From Alentia gelatinosa (taxonomy: Eukaryota; Annelida; Polychaeta; Phyllodocida; Polynoidae), in assembly GCA_950022655.1 (NCBI GenBank), contig OX465584.1:48094723-48158722 (forward strand): a DNA stretch of 64,000 bases, read 5' to 3'. Shown in pieces: positions 1 through 10,647 of the stretch (its first letter is position 1; every line of letters starts with the position of its first letter). The translations under genes were made by a program, and so were the position numbers. The notes beneath the pieces were generated by a model. That model did no database searches. It saw only the letters and a list, made by a program, of their open reading frames with translations, and was not told the origin of the DNA.

Positions 1-669
1 TATAAATCGGTGAATTAATATAAATATCTGGGCGTAATTGTGGACAATAAGCTCAATCTTAATGCTCAAACAGATAAGGTTATCAAAGAAATATATTCGA
101 GGAACTTCAAACTTCGCAAATTAAAGTATTATCTAACACAAGATCCTACACTTAAAATAGTTAAGCATATGATTTTGCCAGTAGCTGAGTATGGTGATTT
201 TGTGTATTATTTAACAAGTCGAAAAAATAGAGAACGTTTACAGATTGCAGTCAATCAAAGTATACGTATAGCCTTATTTGTCAAAAAGCCTATAGATATA
301 CATGTTTCAACTTTGTACAAAAAAGGAAAAATACGACCACTAAACTATAGAAGGATGTCTCATCTAATCTCACTTACAAGATGGTGGACAGAAGATACTG
401 ACCATATTTTTGAAGATCAAACTCGCAATACTAGATTATCAAATAAAATAAGAATTAAAACAAGGAGGCCTATATCAGAGAAATATAGGAGATCACCTCT
501 ATTGATAGGAGAAAAAGTTTGGAATATGATTTTTTTTAAAAGAGACACAAGAAATGCCTAGAGGTGACACATTCAAAGCTAGAGTTAAAGAAGAATTATT
601 ACAGTTAGATTTTGAAAATGTAATCAACTAAATAAAACACCATAGGGAGGTTATTTTAAACGAATATCG

Positions 670-767
670 AAATGATCATAAGATTAACGTGTCCGTATGA
701 TACTAATAAATAATTAAAATGATCATAAGATCATAATGCCTGTTGAATGAAAATGATCATAAGATCA
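670..767 (+). repeat. Three copies of an AATGATCATAAGATC motif
   Basis: The 15-base motif AATGATCATAAGATC, with slight variation, occurs at about 671, 718 and 752 in the 3' untranslated part of the LINE fragment. The core TGATCA is palindromic. Internal repeats are common in LINE 3' ends, and a function is not evident. Confidence 0.6.
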
Positions 768-901
768 CTTTTTGGTATTGTTTAATCATAAAGTATTGGA
801 GTCTAAATGTAATGAGTTGAAAAAGTTTAGGAGTTAAGTATTTTTCTTGTGTCTTTATGATGTGGTGTGTTATGTTGTGTCTTTGTGTGTAATGTGGCTA
901 C

Positions 902-930
902 TGTATGGAAGAACGCCTCTCGGCGAATAC
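902..930 (+). other. 3' terminal hairpin shared by two LINE copies
   Basis: TGTATGGAAGA is followed by a small stem-loop (CGCC 914-917, loop TCTC, GGCG 922-925) and then GAAT, just upstream of the A-rich tail. The LINE copy at 62479-62507 has the same order: TGTATGGAAGA, a CGC..GCG stem with a different loop, GAAT. The coding parts have diverged, so conservation of this block suggests a signal recognised by the element's own reverse transcriptase. That role is inferred from other LINEs. Confidence 0.5.
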
Positions 931-980
931 TGTATGTCGTTATTGTATGTTTTTCATTGAATAAAAAAAAGAAATAAAAA

Positions 981-2170
981 AAGTATTCACCATTTTTTTA
1001 ATGTTTTCAATGTTTGATGTTAGAATAATGATGTTAGCGTAAATCAAATTTTTACATGTATTACCTGTCAGGTTAGTGTTACAATCCAAAATATCTGTAA
1101 GTGAAACATACAGATTCTATCCAAGCCAATATCCCACAGACCTGTCTGGGGAGTCTGAATATACACTGTCTGTAGTCACTGGATCATATTATACATATCT
1201 TTAAATAGGACTGACCCTTATTGTATCCACTTTGACAGTAGATTGAAAATATGATGCTAGAAATACTTCAAGTTGTCAGAATTACTTTGAAAATTATGTC
1301 TAAATCACTTTGAGAATGTTAGAGCTTTATCATCAAAAGTTATTCTACTGTAAGTTAAAGGCCACATATGTTTCCTGTCAGAATCCATGGCAAACATAAA
1401 TGTATATGCTAGGGATATTTCAATATGCATAATTCTTGATTATTAGTTCAAACATGATGATGAATATATGTGTTCTAAGAACCCCTTCTTTACAAATTGG
1501 TACTGAGAAAACCCTATAAGAATGGATAAGGGAATTTTAGGAATTCATACTTCAGACCCTCTCCTATCAGGAATGAAACAAAAAAAATCATTTTGGTAAC
1601 CTTTATTTTTTCTCATTAAAATTACCGATTGTACAATTTTCATGAATTTTGGCCCATCCACCTATACTATCCGCCAGTGTACACAGCGTTAGCAACTGTG
1701 TTTTTCCTTGTATACATACATCAGCATAATGGCTGTATTTGCCATAAAGTGCATATGAAGAGAAATATTCTCTGTGTAACATCTATATGCAGGGCGTATA
1801 TGATATATGTTACCCTATCTTTTGCGACATATGGTGTATATATGTGCTAAATATATAGTAAACATAGCGTGAATACACAGGTCTATAAAAGATAAAAAGC
1901 ATGAACCCAAAGCCCCCTGTAGCCTCCACACTTCATCAGTGCATTGTGTATGGAAAGGAGGATTGGGGTAGATGGGTGTGGACTGGTGTGGGCGGATGGG
2001 CTTGCAGAGCGGCCACCTGGCCACCCGGCCGGCTGGACCCAGGCTGCCTGTATCCCCAGCTGCCACCCATCTGGTTATCACTTGCTCCATACACTACCTG
2101 TGTGCCTGCACCAACACTGAAGCGCTCCCTCCACCTGGTCGCCCAGCTGCCAAACAATCCCTCCCTGGCT
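981..2170. other. No gene seen; AT-rich DNA before the minisatellite
   Basis: I find no convincing exon, RNA gene or element boundary here. ATG-initiated frames near 1629-1850 are short and of low-complexity composition. From about 1900 the base composition shifts to GC-rich, leading into the 40-bp tandem array. Confidence 0.5.
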
Positions 2171-2508
2171 CACCAGCTGCCTCCCCAGAGCTCTGCTTCA
2201 CCAGCCACCTCACCAGCTGCCTCCCCAGAGCTCTGCTTCACCAGCCACCTCATCAGCTGCCTCCCCAGAGCTCTGCTTCACCAGCCACCTCACCAGCTGC
2301 CTCCCCAGAGCTCTGCTTCACCAGCCACCTCACCAGCTGCCTCCCCAGAGCTCTGCTTCACCAGCCACCTCACCAGCTGCCTCCCCAGAGCTCTGCTTCA
2401 CCAGCCACCTCACCAGCTGCCTCCCCAGAGCTCTGCTTCACCAGCCACCTCACCAGCTGCCTCCCCAGAGCTCTGCTTCACCAGCCAACTCATCAGCTGC
2501 CTCCCCAG
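2171..2508 (+). repeat. 40-bp minisatellite, eight full copies plus a partial one
   Basis: The unit starts CACCAGCTGCCTCCCCAGAG and is exactly 40 bp. Full copies start at 2171, 2211, 2251, 2291, 2331, 2371, 2411 and 2451, with a partial copy at 2491-2508. Copies differ by only one or two substitutions (CATCAGC in the copies at 2251 and 2491, CCAACT at the end of the eighth). Forty is not a multiple of three and the unit has no stop on the plus strand, so all three plus frames stay open and give long but spurious-looking Pro/Ser/His/Leu-rich ORFs (for example 1901-2560). Confidence 0.95.
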
Positions 2509-2734
2509 CCACCGTTCCGACCCAGACTCTGACCCTGAGTCTATGACCACATTTTTCTGATCCAGGATTCCTTCTATTCAGATTCATCCTGAACCATTCA
2601 GAATAATGGGTTTTTTTTAAAGTAAACTCTATTAAAAAAATAGTGAAAAAGACAAGAGTATGATTAGTTTATTGTATCATTGATCAGAAGCTACTTAATA
2701 TGGTTTGATAAAGGTTTTAAAGAATAAATTGGTC

Positions 2735-2970
2735 ATATAAGATTCCATTTTTCATATAACATGGATAGTTAATGGCAAATAGCGGTACAGAAATCGGAAT
2801 GATTAGACAGTGGCGTGAATATGCATAAAAATGATTCCAACTGGTCTAGCATGGGATTCGTCCAGAATCAGGCATATATATACGATGCCAAATAGGATTA
2901 AATATTATTCATGCCTGAGGAAACTTGTATGCGGAATGTAAACATATGTAAACTGAAATTTTCATGCTGT
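2735..2970 (+). repeat. Dispersed repeat, copy A (pairs with 8640-8850)
   Basis: The segment around 2845-2970 matches 8726-8850 block by block: CTAGCAT, CAGAATCAGGC, a TATATATACGATGC run, GAGGA/GAGGAGAC, GTAAAC, GAACTGAAATTTTCATGCT versus GAACTGAAATGTTCATGCT. Weaker similarity extends upstream (CATATAAGATT, CATATAACA). It has no coding capacity and no clear terminal inverted repeats, so a SINE or short MITE is possible. Confidence 0.65.
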
Positions 2971-3195
2971 GATTTGGCATATCCTTAAAAGAAGTAACAT
3001 CTTACTGTCCTGCATGCACATACCGCATTAGCATCACACTCTCATGACAGTAACCAAAAAAGGGAGTACAGTGGGGATACTAAGGTAACATAGTTATTGT
3101 GAAGTCCCGCCTTGTGCATTCACACCTATCACCTGGCCCATGTTACGTAACCTCTCAGTTTGATACTGAGACATTTCAACCTCCCTCTTTAGCTT

Positions 3196-3441
3196 GTGTG
3201 TAAACAACTAAACACTTATGAAATGGCAGCGTCTTTGGCAGCGAGCATGAGTGACCTAAAGATTGTAGCTGCACGCATACGAGGCATCCTTCAATGCTTG
3301 AAGGATCGGGGCCCCTTCTCAGCACTGGCAGAGACGCTACCATATCTCAAGGCAGATGTGAGCAAGATCCTACAAGAAGCTGTTGTGAACGGATCAACAA
3401 ATCAATTTGAGGAATTTGTCTGGCCGAGTTTAACCCTTTAG
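3196..3441 (+). CDS. Small hypothetical ORF (81 residues), possibly a first exon
   Basis: The ORF has three nearby ATG codons (3196, 3223, 3247). Its composition looks coding, with a likely amphipathic helical stretch (residues about 18-66, rich in Ala, Leu, Lys, Asp), and a TGTGTAAACAACTAA leader. I do not recognise the family. The last residues run into the end of the piggyBac MITE whose target TTAA lies at 3430-3433, so the natural 3' part may have been cut off by that insertion. A chance ORF is equally possible. Confidence 0.3.
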   Translation: MCKQLNTYEMAASLAASMSDLKIVAARIRGILQCLKDRGPFSALAETLPYLKADVSKILQEAVVNGSTNQFEEFVWPSLTL

Positions 3442-3791
3442 GAACGGGTGCCTGTGGCCAAGCTACTGTTGTGAAGATGGCTACTGGTGGCAGTTTGTCC
3501 TGAACGGGCACATAATGGTCAAAACTCATAATCTTAGTTTGTAACCACGTTATAAGGTACATAATCATAACTATTTTGTACCTTTTGAATATAAATACTA
3601 AATATGATATTATTTCTACATTATGTGAAGATTTCATGATTATTGCTCTATTATTTCTTTGTTAAAACATTTTTGTAAATATTGGAACAATGGTGCCTCA
3701 AGGCATCATGTGTCTTTAGTGCGGTGATGCCTCAAGGCACCATGCGTCTTTAGTGCGGTGATGCTTCCAGGCATCATGCGTCCTTAAAGGG
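3434..3791. mobile_element. piggyBac-type MITE (358 bp)
   Basis: The element is bordered by TTAA at 3430-3433 and 3792-3795, begins CCCTTTAGGAACG and ends as the near-inverse (CGTCCTTAAAGGG), which is the arrangement of piggyBac transposons. It has no transposase. Near the right end are three palindromes of the form TGATGCC-NNNN-GGCATCA at 3691-3708, 3725-3742 and 3759-3776, with a 34-bp period. The same kind of array occurs at the left end of the larger piggyBac copy at 22438. Confidence 0.85.
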
Positions 3792-3953
3792 TTAATTAGT
3801 CTATTATGGTAGATAAACATACCACAGACTTTCATCCAAGCATGCTAAATGTGGTTCTGTATATCATTTGTTGAAGAAAAAAGAAGACAGATTATTTACC
3901 AGTAACGAATAATGTAAACAAACATATTTTGATACAAAGGATCTTGATATTTG

Positions 3954-6900
3954 CTAAACAGATTTGATGTTCTTCTCGATGACATCCTGCAGCTTGGATA
4001 CACAGATATTTGCTCCACAGAGAACCAGTGCCACCTTCTGACCTTGATATTGTGCTGCTGTCTGACGTAAAGCTGCTACAACAACACCAGCTGCTCCTTC
4101 AACAACCTGAAAAGAGTATCCATTGAAAAGAGAAGGTCAACTTTAGTTACTGCTGATAAAGGCTAGGCCAAGATTGATGTCCTCTTGAGGGTCGAGATAG
4201 TGTATACAAGGGTTCCAGAAAGCCTGGAATTTATTAGAAGGTGGTCTGATTTTCATAGGCTACTGATCAGAGAGAAGTAGTGCTGGAAAGGTCACGTTGC
4301 TGCAGGTGGGGAAATATGCTTTGTAATACTAATTTTGATACAATTACACCCACATTGGTGTGAGTGCATCTGTTATAATGGATAAGATGTTAATAATGTT
4401 TCCGACCTTGAAGAGACAAGCTCAGTGACCTACACGGTGCAGTAAATTTTCGAATTCTCCACCGTAATTATTTAGCTTTACAATTATCACTAATGGAAAA
4501 GTATTACAGAAGTTTACTAACTTTATGGTGGAGATTCAGAATGGAGAAGACTCCTGATCCTATATCTTCTTCTTCCACTATCACCCAGTCGTCTACGTAC
4601 ATCTGGCATATAGGGAACGTCACCTGAACAATGCACAAGAACTCCAAGTCAGCCATCTAGGTTAAGACTACATTGCATACAATTTACTTGCTTCATGAAG
4701 TTTATCACTTTCTGATTCAGCAAGGCAGCAGGATTTCTGTGTTTTTTCAAAGCCGATATGCTGTATTTGAAGGTTATGTTTATAACCAATGGAGTGTAAC
4801 TGTATTTGTAAAACAATTACACTCTAAGGATGGATGCCTGCGGTAGGGCTACATGTGCAAGAACGGACTCTAGTGTCCATATGTACCGATAGGTGCATAT
4901 CATATCATTAATGTGACTCATACTTTGGTTGTTTCATCATTTGATATGATATGCTATCCTTCATGATATTTTTTCCTTTGCTTAGAAATATCAACTACGA
5001 TGTGACATCTATATTCTGTGAAAATATCATGTTCATTGATCAAATATTTTGTTAAGAACAATTTTGTACATTTTGGAGAAATTCGTCCATAAAGGTGACA
5101 TATTTCTAAGTTAATTTCAATGAATATCTTCTTTTTTTTCTGAAGTTGTATTGCAGATCTATGATCCTGGTAGGCATCACACAGGAAAATTTACTTTCTA
5201 AACTTACTGTGTCTTTATCAATCGCACCAGCTGATCCTTCTGCCAGAGTTTCAAAACATGCATCTTCAATATGCTTCCCAGCCTTGACGCTCTCATACAT
5301 GACCTTTGACCTCTTTGGTTGGCAGCCAATAACCTTGACATCAGGTTTAACTGCCTTGATGTAGGCAGCTACTCCAGCAATTAAGCCTCCTCCCCCAACA
5401 GAGACAAAGATAGCATCTACGTCAGGAAGGTCTTCAAGTATCTCAGCTCTGAAAGAATCATGTTACTTTTCTGAATGCAACCTACAATAACATGAGTGTC
5501 AAATGGAATTATGAAGTAAACCGTTTTTGTCCAAAAATGGCAAAATCTCAAGGTGACTATTTGGTACAAAGTGCATTTTCGTTCGAAAGCTACAAGATTT
5601 CTACAGCTTTAAAGCTTGTGCATCATTACCAATCTATGTTGGTATGGAACTAGACTATGTAGGAATCCTTGGAACTATGGAACTAAATCATAAACTTCAA
5701 TGAATTATCTAATAGGCCTAGAAAGTGATCTTCAATTGCTGGAGAGACCCATCAGTAGATTGGCCAGTGCATCTCCAGAACATTTTCAAATATTATCACA
5801 ACGGTGCTTCCTCACTATCATATGTTTTTCTTATGAAACTCACCCAATTGTCCCTTCCCCAGCTATAACATCATAATCATCGTAAGGGGATACATAGATT
5901 GCCCCACGCTCCTGAAATGACAGATTATAGGCATTCAAAATATAAAGTGAATTTTTAAAATGTCTGAATGTTTAAAAAAAGATCATTGAGACTTATTAAT
6001 TGATGATGTGAATGAACACTTTGAGGAATATCCTATTTCCCACTTTTAAATGATTGTATATTAAATAGTTTTTGTCATATTCGGTTGATTAATTTGAGAA
6101 GTCCAAGGGTTGATTATTGAAGAAAGATACTTCAGGAAGTTGTATAGGATCAGTATTCAGGTACTGGATTTCATACTGACAAATCATGTATTCTGACAGG
6201 CAGCACATGTACTGATACATATGTTGCCTGTCTTTTCAATTATTTCAGGAATATTTCATTAAGGTAAACCTTGAGGTAAAACGAGCAGTTATGGACTGTC
6301 TTGATTTTGAACTGCTTAATGTAATTTTATAAACATAGATAGAAAGGAATTTAACCTTGGCCATATTCCTAGCTTCGATTTCGCAGTCCAAACAATCTTC
6401 TCCATGATAGATGAGATCAGCTCCCAGCAGTTTCAATAAGCTCTCCTTTCCTTCTGCTATTGTATTTGGAACCACAACAGACCAATTCATTCCCAATCTT
6501 TTCTGGGCATAAATCTGCAAAGTGCAAAACATTGAACATTCATGAGTATCGTTATTTTCATAGACAGTACAAAGTATTATTATATTGTTAGAAGGTACAT
6601 AAAGGTTTTATTATGGTTAGTTTTTACTGGACAGGTCTTTTCCCGATAGAGATATTGAAAGGCACATAAGGTGTAAAATGATGTTATAAAGAGATAACTC
6701 GAGATCAATAATAAATTGAAAACTCAAATATCAAAATTGGATATTTGATTAACAATGATATGAAGAAGATGTGGTATCCTTGTTACACCCAAATCTACTC
6801 ATTAATCATTTATCCTTATATAATAGCCCACCGACAAAGCAGGAATAGAATACATAACTTTTTGTATATTTAGGAGTGTATCCATTCTGCTGATCTTATT

Positions 6901-7430
6901 AATCAATTAAGGTTTATACTATAAATTTTGATTTCATCAGTTGCTTAGAACAAAGAAGACTTACACAGGCAAGGGCATGGTTACCAGTGGAGGCTGTTAC
7001 TAATGGGCTGTCAGCGGAGTATCGACCAGAGGCCTGTAAAACCTTCATCTTGTTTACTGCACTCCGCATTTTGCAAGATCCTGTGATCTGTTCATTTTCT
7101 GAGGGTTCAAAGACAAACCCAGTTTTAGCTATAAGAACATTGGCCTGGAACTGATGTCAGTTGATGTGAAATATAACTTCTGTTATTTGATTGACAGATA
7201 TAAAGGTTTGTCAGTCATTAACCATAAGTATTGTAGTCACTTTAGTCTGTAAACAAATTGCCATTATCCTGGTGAAATAGACAGCACTCACCACATTTCA
7301 GGTAAACCTTAACCCCTGTTTCCGCACTCAGCCCTGCAGAGGGTTCAAGTTGAGTGTGATGAACGTAGCCTTTAATCCGGTCCCTTGCAGCCACGATTGA
7401 ACTGTGTAATTCCTTCAATTCCATCTGCAT
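3954..7430 (-). CDS. PLP-dependent serine/threonine ammonia-lyase or serine racemase-like enzyme, 7 exons
   Basis: Seven exons on the minus strand join in frame with GT..AG introns: 7292-7424, 6965-7098, 6356-6514, 5844-5911, 5208-5448, 4522-4623 and 3954-4106. Together they give 990 nt, 329 codons plus TAG, close to the usual 320-340 residues of this family. Visible motifs: TGSCKMRS with the PLP-binding lysine at about residue 54; ASTGNHALA; VSPYDD..VIAGEGTIG; the tetraglycine loop SVGGGGLIAG at about 183-186, which holds the PLP phosphate; GSAGAIDKD; VEGAAGVVVAAL; and LCGANI, contacting the cofactor ring. The first ATG could be at 7430 or, if an acceptor CAG at 7425-7427 is used, at 7424. 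The family deaminates or racemises serine, threonine or hydroxyaspartate in the cytosol; the exact substrate cannot be read. The usual RGA after the lysine is RSA here. A broken second copy lies at 62979-63378. Confidence 0.9.
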
Positions 7431-8302
7431 GAATATACATCAATATATACACTCATATAATTGTTGTTTTTTTTGTTGAATGCTATCACACATAATGAGA
7501 CATAGTAACATGCAGATTAAGCCAAACAAGACCATGGTCCAGCCTGTGCCAATGTATCTTAATATTATTACAAACCTGTATGGCTAACAATCAATTGGGA
7601 CCAATCCTGTAAAATCTAAAGCTTTAAATTTGTCCACCCACACATTCAGACCATGATGATTCCCCTAGTTTTTGTAGTATTATGCAGCCATCTGTTTGTA
7701 CCACTAGTACTTAAGGTAGCATAATAAAGAATACTTCCTGTCTAGCACATGAGACACACTAGGGTGTGGAGGGACTATGTGCGGTCCCTCTGCAGGGCTC
7801 TGTTTATGTTCAAAACCTAAGGGGCCTAGATCTCTGGACTAGCTAATGATCAATTCGGGTTCCCTAGAAGGTGGAGTCAGAATATCCCGGTTCTCTAGGA
7901 GGAGAAGGTTGACTGTTGGGTCTCCTTTCCGGATAGAGTTAGGTTATATGCATGTATGACACATCAAATTGGAACTGCAATACCATAGGATACGATATAA
8001 TTGCTGTACTTTCTCTGGTAATGATATACACTGGTATTAGCCAGGAGACTCTCGGGTGTCATTGTGACCCATTTTTTAGGTCATTTGCTCCTCTACTATA
8101 TTATAAACATATTACGCTCATACACTCAGTCATTCAAAGCTAAAGAATACGTTGCCATTTCTATGTTGGGCTGCAGGCATTGCGTAACCAAGCAGATAAG
8201 GTAGGAAACCAGCCTATAGAAAATAGTCAATGCCGACGGCTGTGCGAACGGCTGCGCAGACGACTGTGCGAAGTTGTGGCCGCGGTATAGGTGGCGGTGG
8301 CG
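7431..8302. other. No gene seen; upstream flank of the PLP enzyme gene
   Basis: The first 60 bases or so, upstream of exon 1, resemble the flank of the second gene copy (63379-63440), so the duplication includes this side. An untranslated first exon and promoter are expected in this stretch, but I cannot place them. GC content rises near 8220-8300. Confidence 0.5.
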
Positions 8303-8529
8303 CAACCCTCTCATGAGATCTCACACTCTCCAAGTGGTATTCTGTATTCCAGTCCAAATAAAGCCACTAGGGCGCCACGTACATAGTGTTCCCGCTAGGT
8401 GGCATCATTGAGAATCTTTAGATTCTCAAGGCTCTAGGCCTGGTTCATTAAAAATTCTTCTCCCATAGAGCATAGTGAGAACCTTGTAGAAAATACCACT
8501 TTGAGAGTGTGAGATCTTACTAGAGGGGT
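8303..8529. mobile_element. MITE with about 43-bp terminal inverted repeats
   Basis: The left arm (8303-8345, containing GAGATCTCACACTCTC and AAGTGGTATT) is the inverse of the right arm (8486-8529, AATACCACTTTGAGAGTGTGAGATCT) with a few mismatches. The middle holds a perfect stem-loop, GAGAATCT-TT-AGATTCTC, at 8410-8427. There is no ORF. The target duplication is not clear because both flanks are GC-rich and similar. Confidence 0.8.
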
Positions 8530-8639
8530 GCGTGGCTGCGCTGTTGGTGGTGGCGGTGACAGTGTGGCAGCAGTTGTGGTGATATCTGATCTGATGTATA
8601 ATTAATCAAATGATGTCCAATTGGGTTTAGAAAGGGTTC

Positions 8640-8850
8640 ATATTATACATTCATAATATAAGATTATATTTCCCATATAACACAGACTTAGATGGTTAAT
8701 GACTAACGAACACAAACAATAGTGGCCTAGCATACGTACAGAATCAGGCGTATATATATACGATGCTAAACAGGACAAAACTATTTACGTCCGAGGAGAC
8801 ATAAATGCGCGGAAAGTAAACAGACGTGAACTGAAATGTTCATGCTATGG
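8640..8850 (+). repeat. Dispersed repeat, copy B (pairs with 2735-2970)
   Basis: This matches copy A in order and orientation, with about one difference in five positions by eye. The shared core ends with GAACTGAAATGTTCATGCT. The two copies are 5.9 kb apart and flank the PLP enzyme gene in direct orientation. Confidence 0.65.
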
Positions 8851-9525
8851 AACCGATGAGGGTCTTGAATTGTGAAGGAAATCGACATAAACCAGACCCA
8901 AGTCTGGAACCTGTAGAAAATACTGTCACTTGCTCGATAGACCACCACGTCCTTTAACACAGATATCAGAGGAAGAGATCTTGACTACCCTGTATTTCCA
9001 AACCTACCTTGCAGTATTGTATCAGCGTGTGGGTCTCAGCTGTCTGCTCTCTCTCTGCCTGACGCATTCAGTCTGGCCTCATCGGAGTTATGAATGTGGT
9101 TTAGCCCAGTACTTACAAGACCTACAGTTGATGTGTGGTGGCGCCACTCCTATTGGCAACCACATGCCAGGATTATATTTTTTTCTGTCACTCTTTCATT
9201 AAACTCTATAATTCAGTTCTTCCATTTGGACTGTACAGAAGTAATTACAAACCATAATGATACGTTTACACCCATAGGGAATGTATAGAGTGCCTAGAAT
9301 CAGCTACCCGGAGATTCTGGCATGTCAGATAGTCTCATTTACCATCAGATATCACTGTCATAACATACTTTGCATGCTAAATTCAAAGGTTAATGGCGAA
9401 CTATATTATTGGTGTAAGTCTACACCGAATTACTACCACGCTTGACAATGCTGTGGTGTCTGGAACTAAATGGCTTAAAGAAACCTTTTAATTGCAATAA
9501 ACTTGTTATTAATCTTGTAGGTGGT
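8851..9525. other. No gene seen
   Basis: Two overlapping frames (8930-9202 and 9094-9288) lack recognisable domains or good splice sites. A poorly conserved element may be present, but no borders are visible. Confidence 0.4.
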
Positions 9526-9670
9526 TAATAAATACAATAACGACTGGTTTTGTGTACGAGTGACCGTAATCTCCTCGTAGTTGACGACGTAATATCGGAT
9601 AGTACTACGCGTCAACTACTCGGAGATTACGGCCACTCGTACAAAAAAACAGTCATTATTGTGTATTCCT
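9526..9670. mobile_element. Foldback (near-perfect inverted repeat) element
   Basis: The arms at about 9526-9590 and 9605-9670 are inverse copies: GTACGAGTGACCGTAATCTC on the left, and the inverse of GAGATTACGGCCACTCGTAC on the right. The loop is short. The arm motif AATCTCCGAGTA.TTGACG recurs alone at 60059-60080, which suggests a dispersed family. There is no ORF of note. Confidence 0.75.
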
Positions 9671-9796
9671 TAGTAGACTGCAACCTATTGGCCCAATCAA
9701 GGGCTGAGTTGACTGAGAGTCAACTCGCCCACCCAGCGGGAGGTTGCGTCCAAAAGGTACAATATCTCAAGGAAAATATCAAATATGCTTGATTCT

Positions 9797-9856
9797 AAAG
9801 TCTCATGAGACTTTCTCACTTTTTGGGAGAAAAATCTCATGAGACTGTGTACCTCA
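9797..9856. repeat. Hairpin built from two TCTCATGAGA palindromes
   Basis: AGTCTCATGAGACT is itself palindromic. A second TCTCATGAGACT follows about 35 bases later, so TCTCATGAGACTTTCTC can pair with GAGAAAAATCTCATGAGA across a loop of about 8 bases. Confidence 0.6.
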
Positions 9857-10264
9857 GTGGGGGGTAAAAGGGGGTGAAAAGGGGGTGGTACAATATTTCA
9901 AGAAAAAAAACAATATATATTATATAAAAATATATTACATGAAAAAACAATATATATATTATATTAAAAAGTAAGTTATCCATCGTTGAGACTTTTGCAC
10001 GAGTGTTAGAAAGTCTTAAGTCTCAAGAAATACCTCAAGGTGTGCACAGATAGACCCTTGAGATATCTACCCTGCATCCCGCTGTGGATACCGACGCTCA
10101 TGGACCAAATGTCGGCGACTTTTTCCCCTCCCCTGCTGTGCTGACCGACCGGCCATTGAGAAACTTCCCCTCCCATATCGCAAGCATATCGCAAGGTGGA
10201 AAAGTCTCACTGTGTGCTTTGGTCTTTAAAGACAACACTGCATGAACATCATTATTTTACATAT

Positions 10265-10573
10265 GGATGCGCCCAGCGTATATAAGTAGGTATTTTGCGT
10301 ATACAAGGTCGTCCAATTCCCCGTGTGTATATACCTCATCTGTAGGCGTATATAAGCATCCAGTGAAGAGGGCTTCACTGAGAGCGGGCGGGTGGGAGGT
10401 GGGGGAGGAGGGTGGGGGGAGGGTTTCCTACTGAGGACACCTGTACTTCCACAAACAGGCAGGAGGCGGTGGGTGGAGAGGATATTTCCTCTCATATACG
10501 CTGGGTGTGAAATACAGCCAAGAAGCGTCCGTATATAAGGCCTGGGCGTATATATATATATATACATATATAT
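10265..10573. repeat. GCGTATATAAG motif repeats and a TA microsatellite
   Basis: The motif GCGTATATAAG or a close variant occurs at about 10274, 10349, 10530 and 10546. An inverse copy (ATACGCTGGG) is at about 10496, pairing with CCCAGCGTAT at 10271. A TA run lies at 10550-10573. The motif looks TATA-box-like, but no gene follows directly other than the Penelope-like element. Confidence 0.5.
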
Positions 10574-10601
10574 GAAAGCAAGTCAATATTCAGCCAATAT
10601 T

Positions 10602-10647
10602 TGTTTAATCTCTTCCGTTCCGATGGAACGTGTGTTCCGCAGTTGGG
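10602..10647 (+). repeat. Left arm of the Penelope-like element's inverted repeat
   Basis: It is the inverse of 12968-13011 with a single mismatch over about 44 bases. The arm itself alternates GTTCC-GAT-GGAAC-GTGT-GTTCC, so it can form competing small hairpins. Inverted partial LTR copies are known in Penelope-like elements. Confidence 0.75.

Larger units (their letters stand above)
1..965 (+). mobile_element. LINE 3' fragment with the C-terminal part of reverse transcriptase
   Basis: The reading frame is open from about 19 to 561 and begins with a YKYLGV motif, the block that follows the catalytic palm in non-LTR retrotransposon reverse transcriptases. The following residues (LPVAEYGDFVYY, then a run rich in basic residues) fit the thumb and C-terminal region. 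The frame ends at TAG 559-561, but a second frame continues the protein as PRGDTFKARVKEELL to TAA about 629-631, so a one-base indel sits near 540-550, after a run of T. The nearest relative in the window is 61812-62365, which ends the same way (NLPRGDVFKEE). The catalytic domain and endonuclease lie outside the window. The 3' untranslated part runs to an A-rich tail at about 961-980. This is a dead fragment. Confidence 0.8.

Noticed and set aside
2171..2508. CRISPR-like regular repeat array
   Set aside because: Repeats are head to tail with no spacers and lie in eukaryotic DNA; this is a minisatellite.
1901..2560. Long plus-strand ORFs (219 and 186 residues) over the minisatellite
   Set aside because: They exist only because the 40-bp unit has no plus-strand stop codon. 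Two different frames give equally long products and the flanks show no coding signal.
10226..10567. Minus-strand ORF of 113 residues upstream of the Penelope-like element
   Set aside because: Composed of TA microsatellite and G/C-rich simple sequence; no protein-like pattern.
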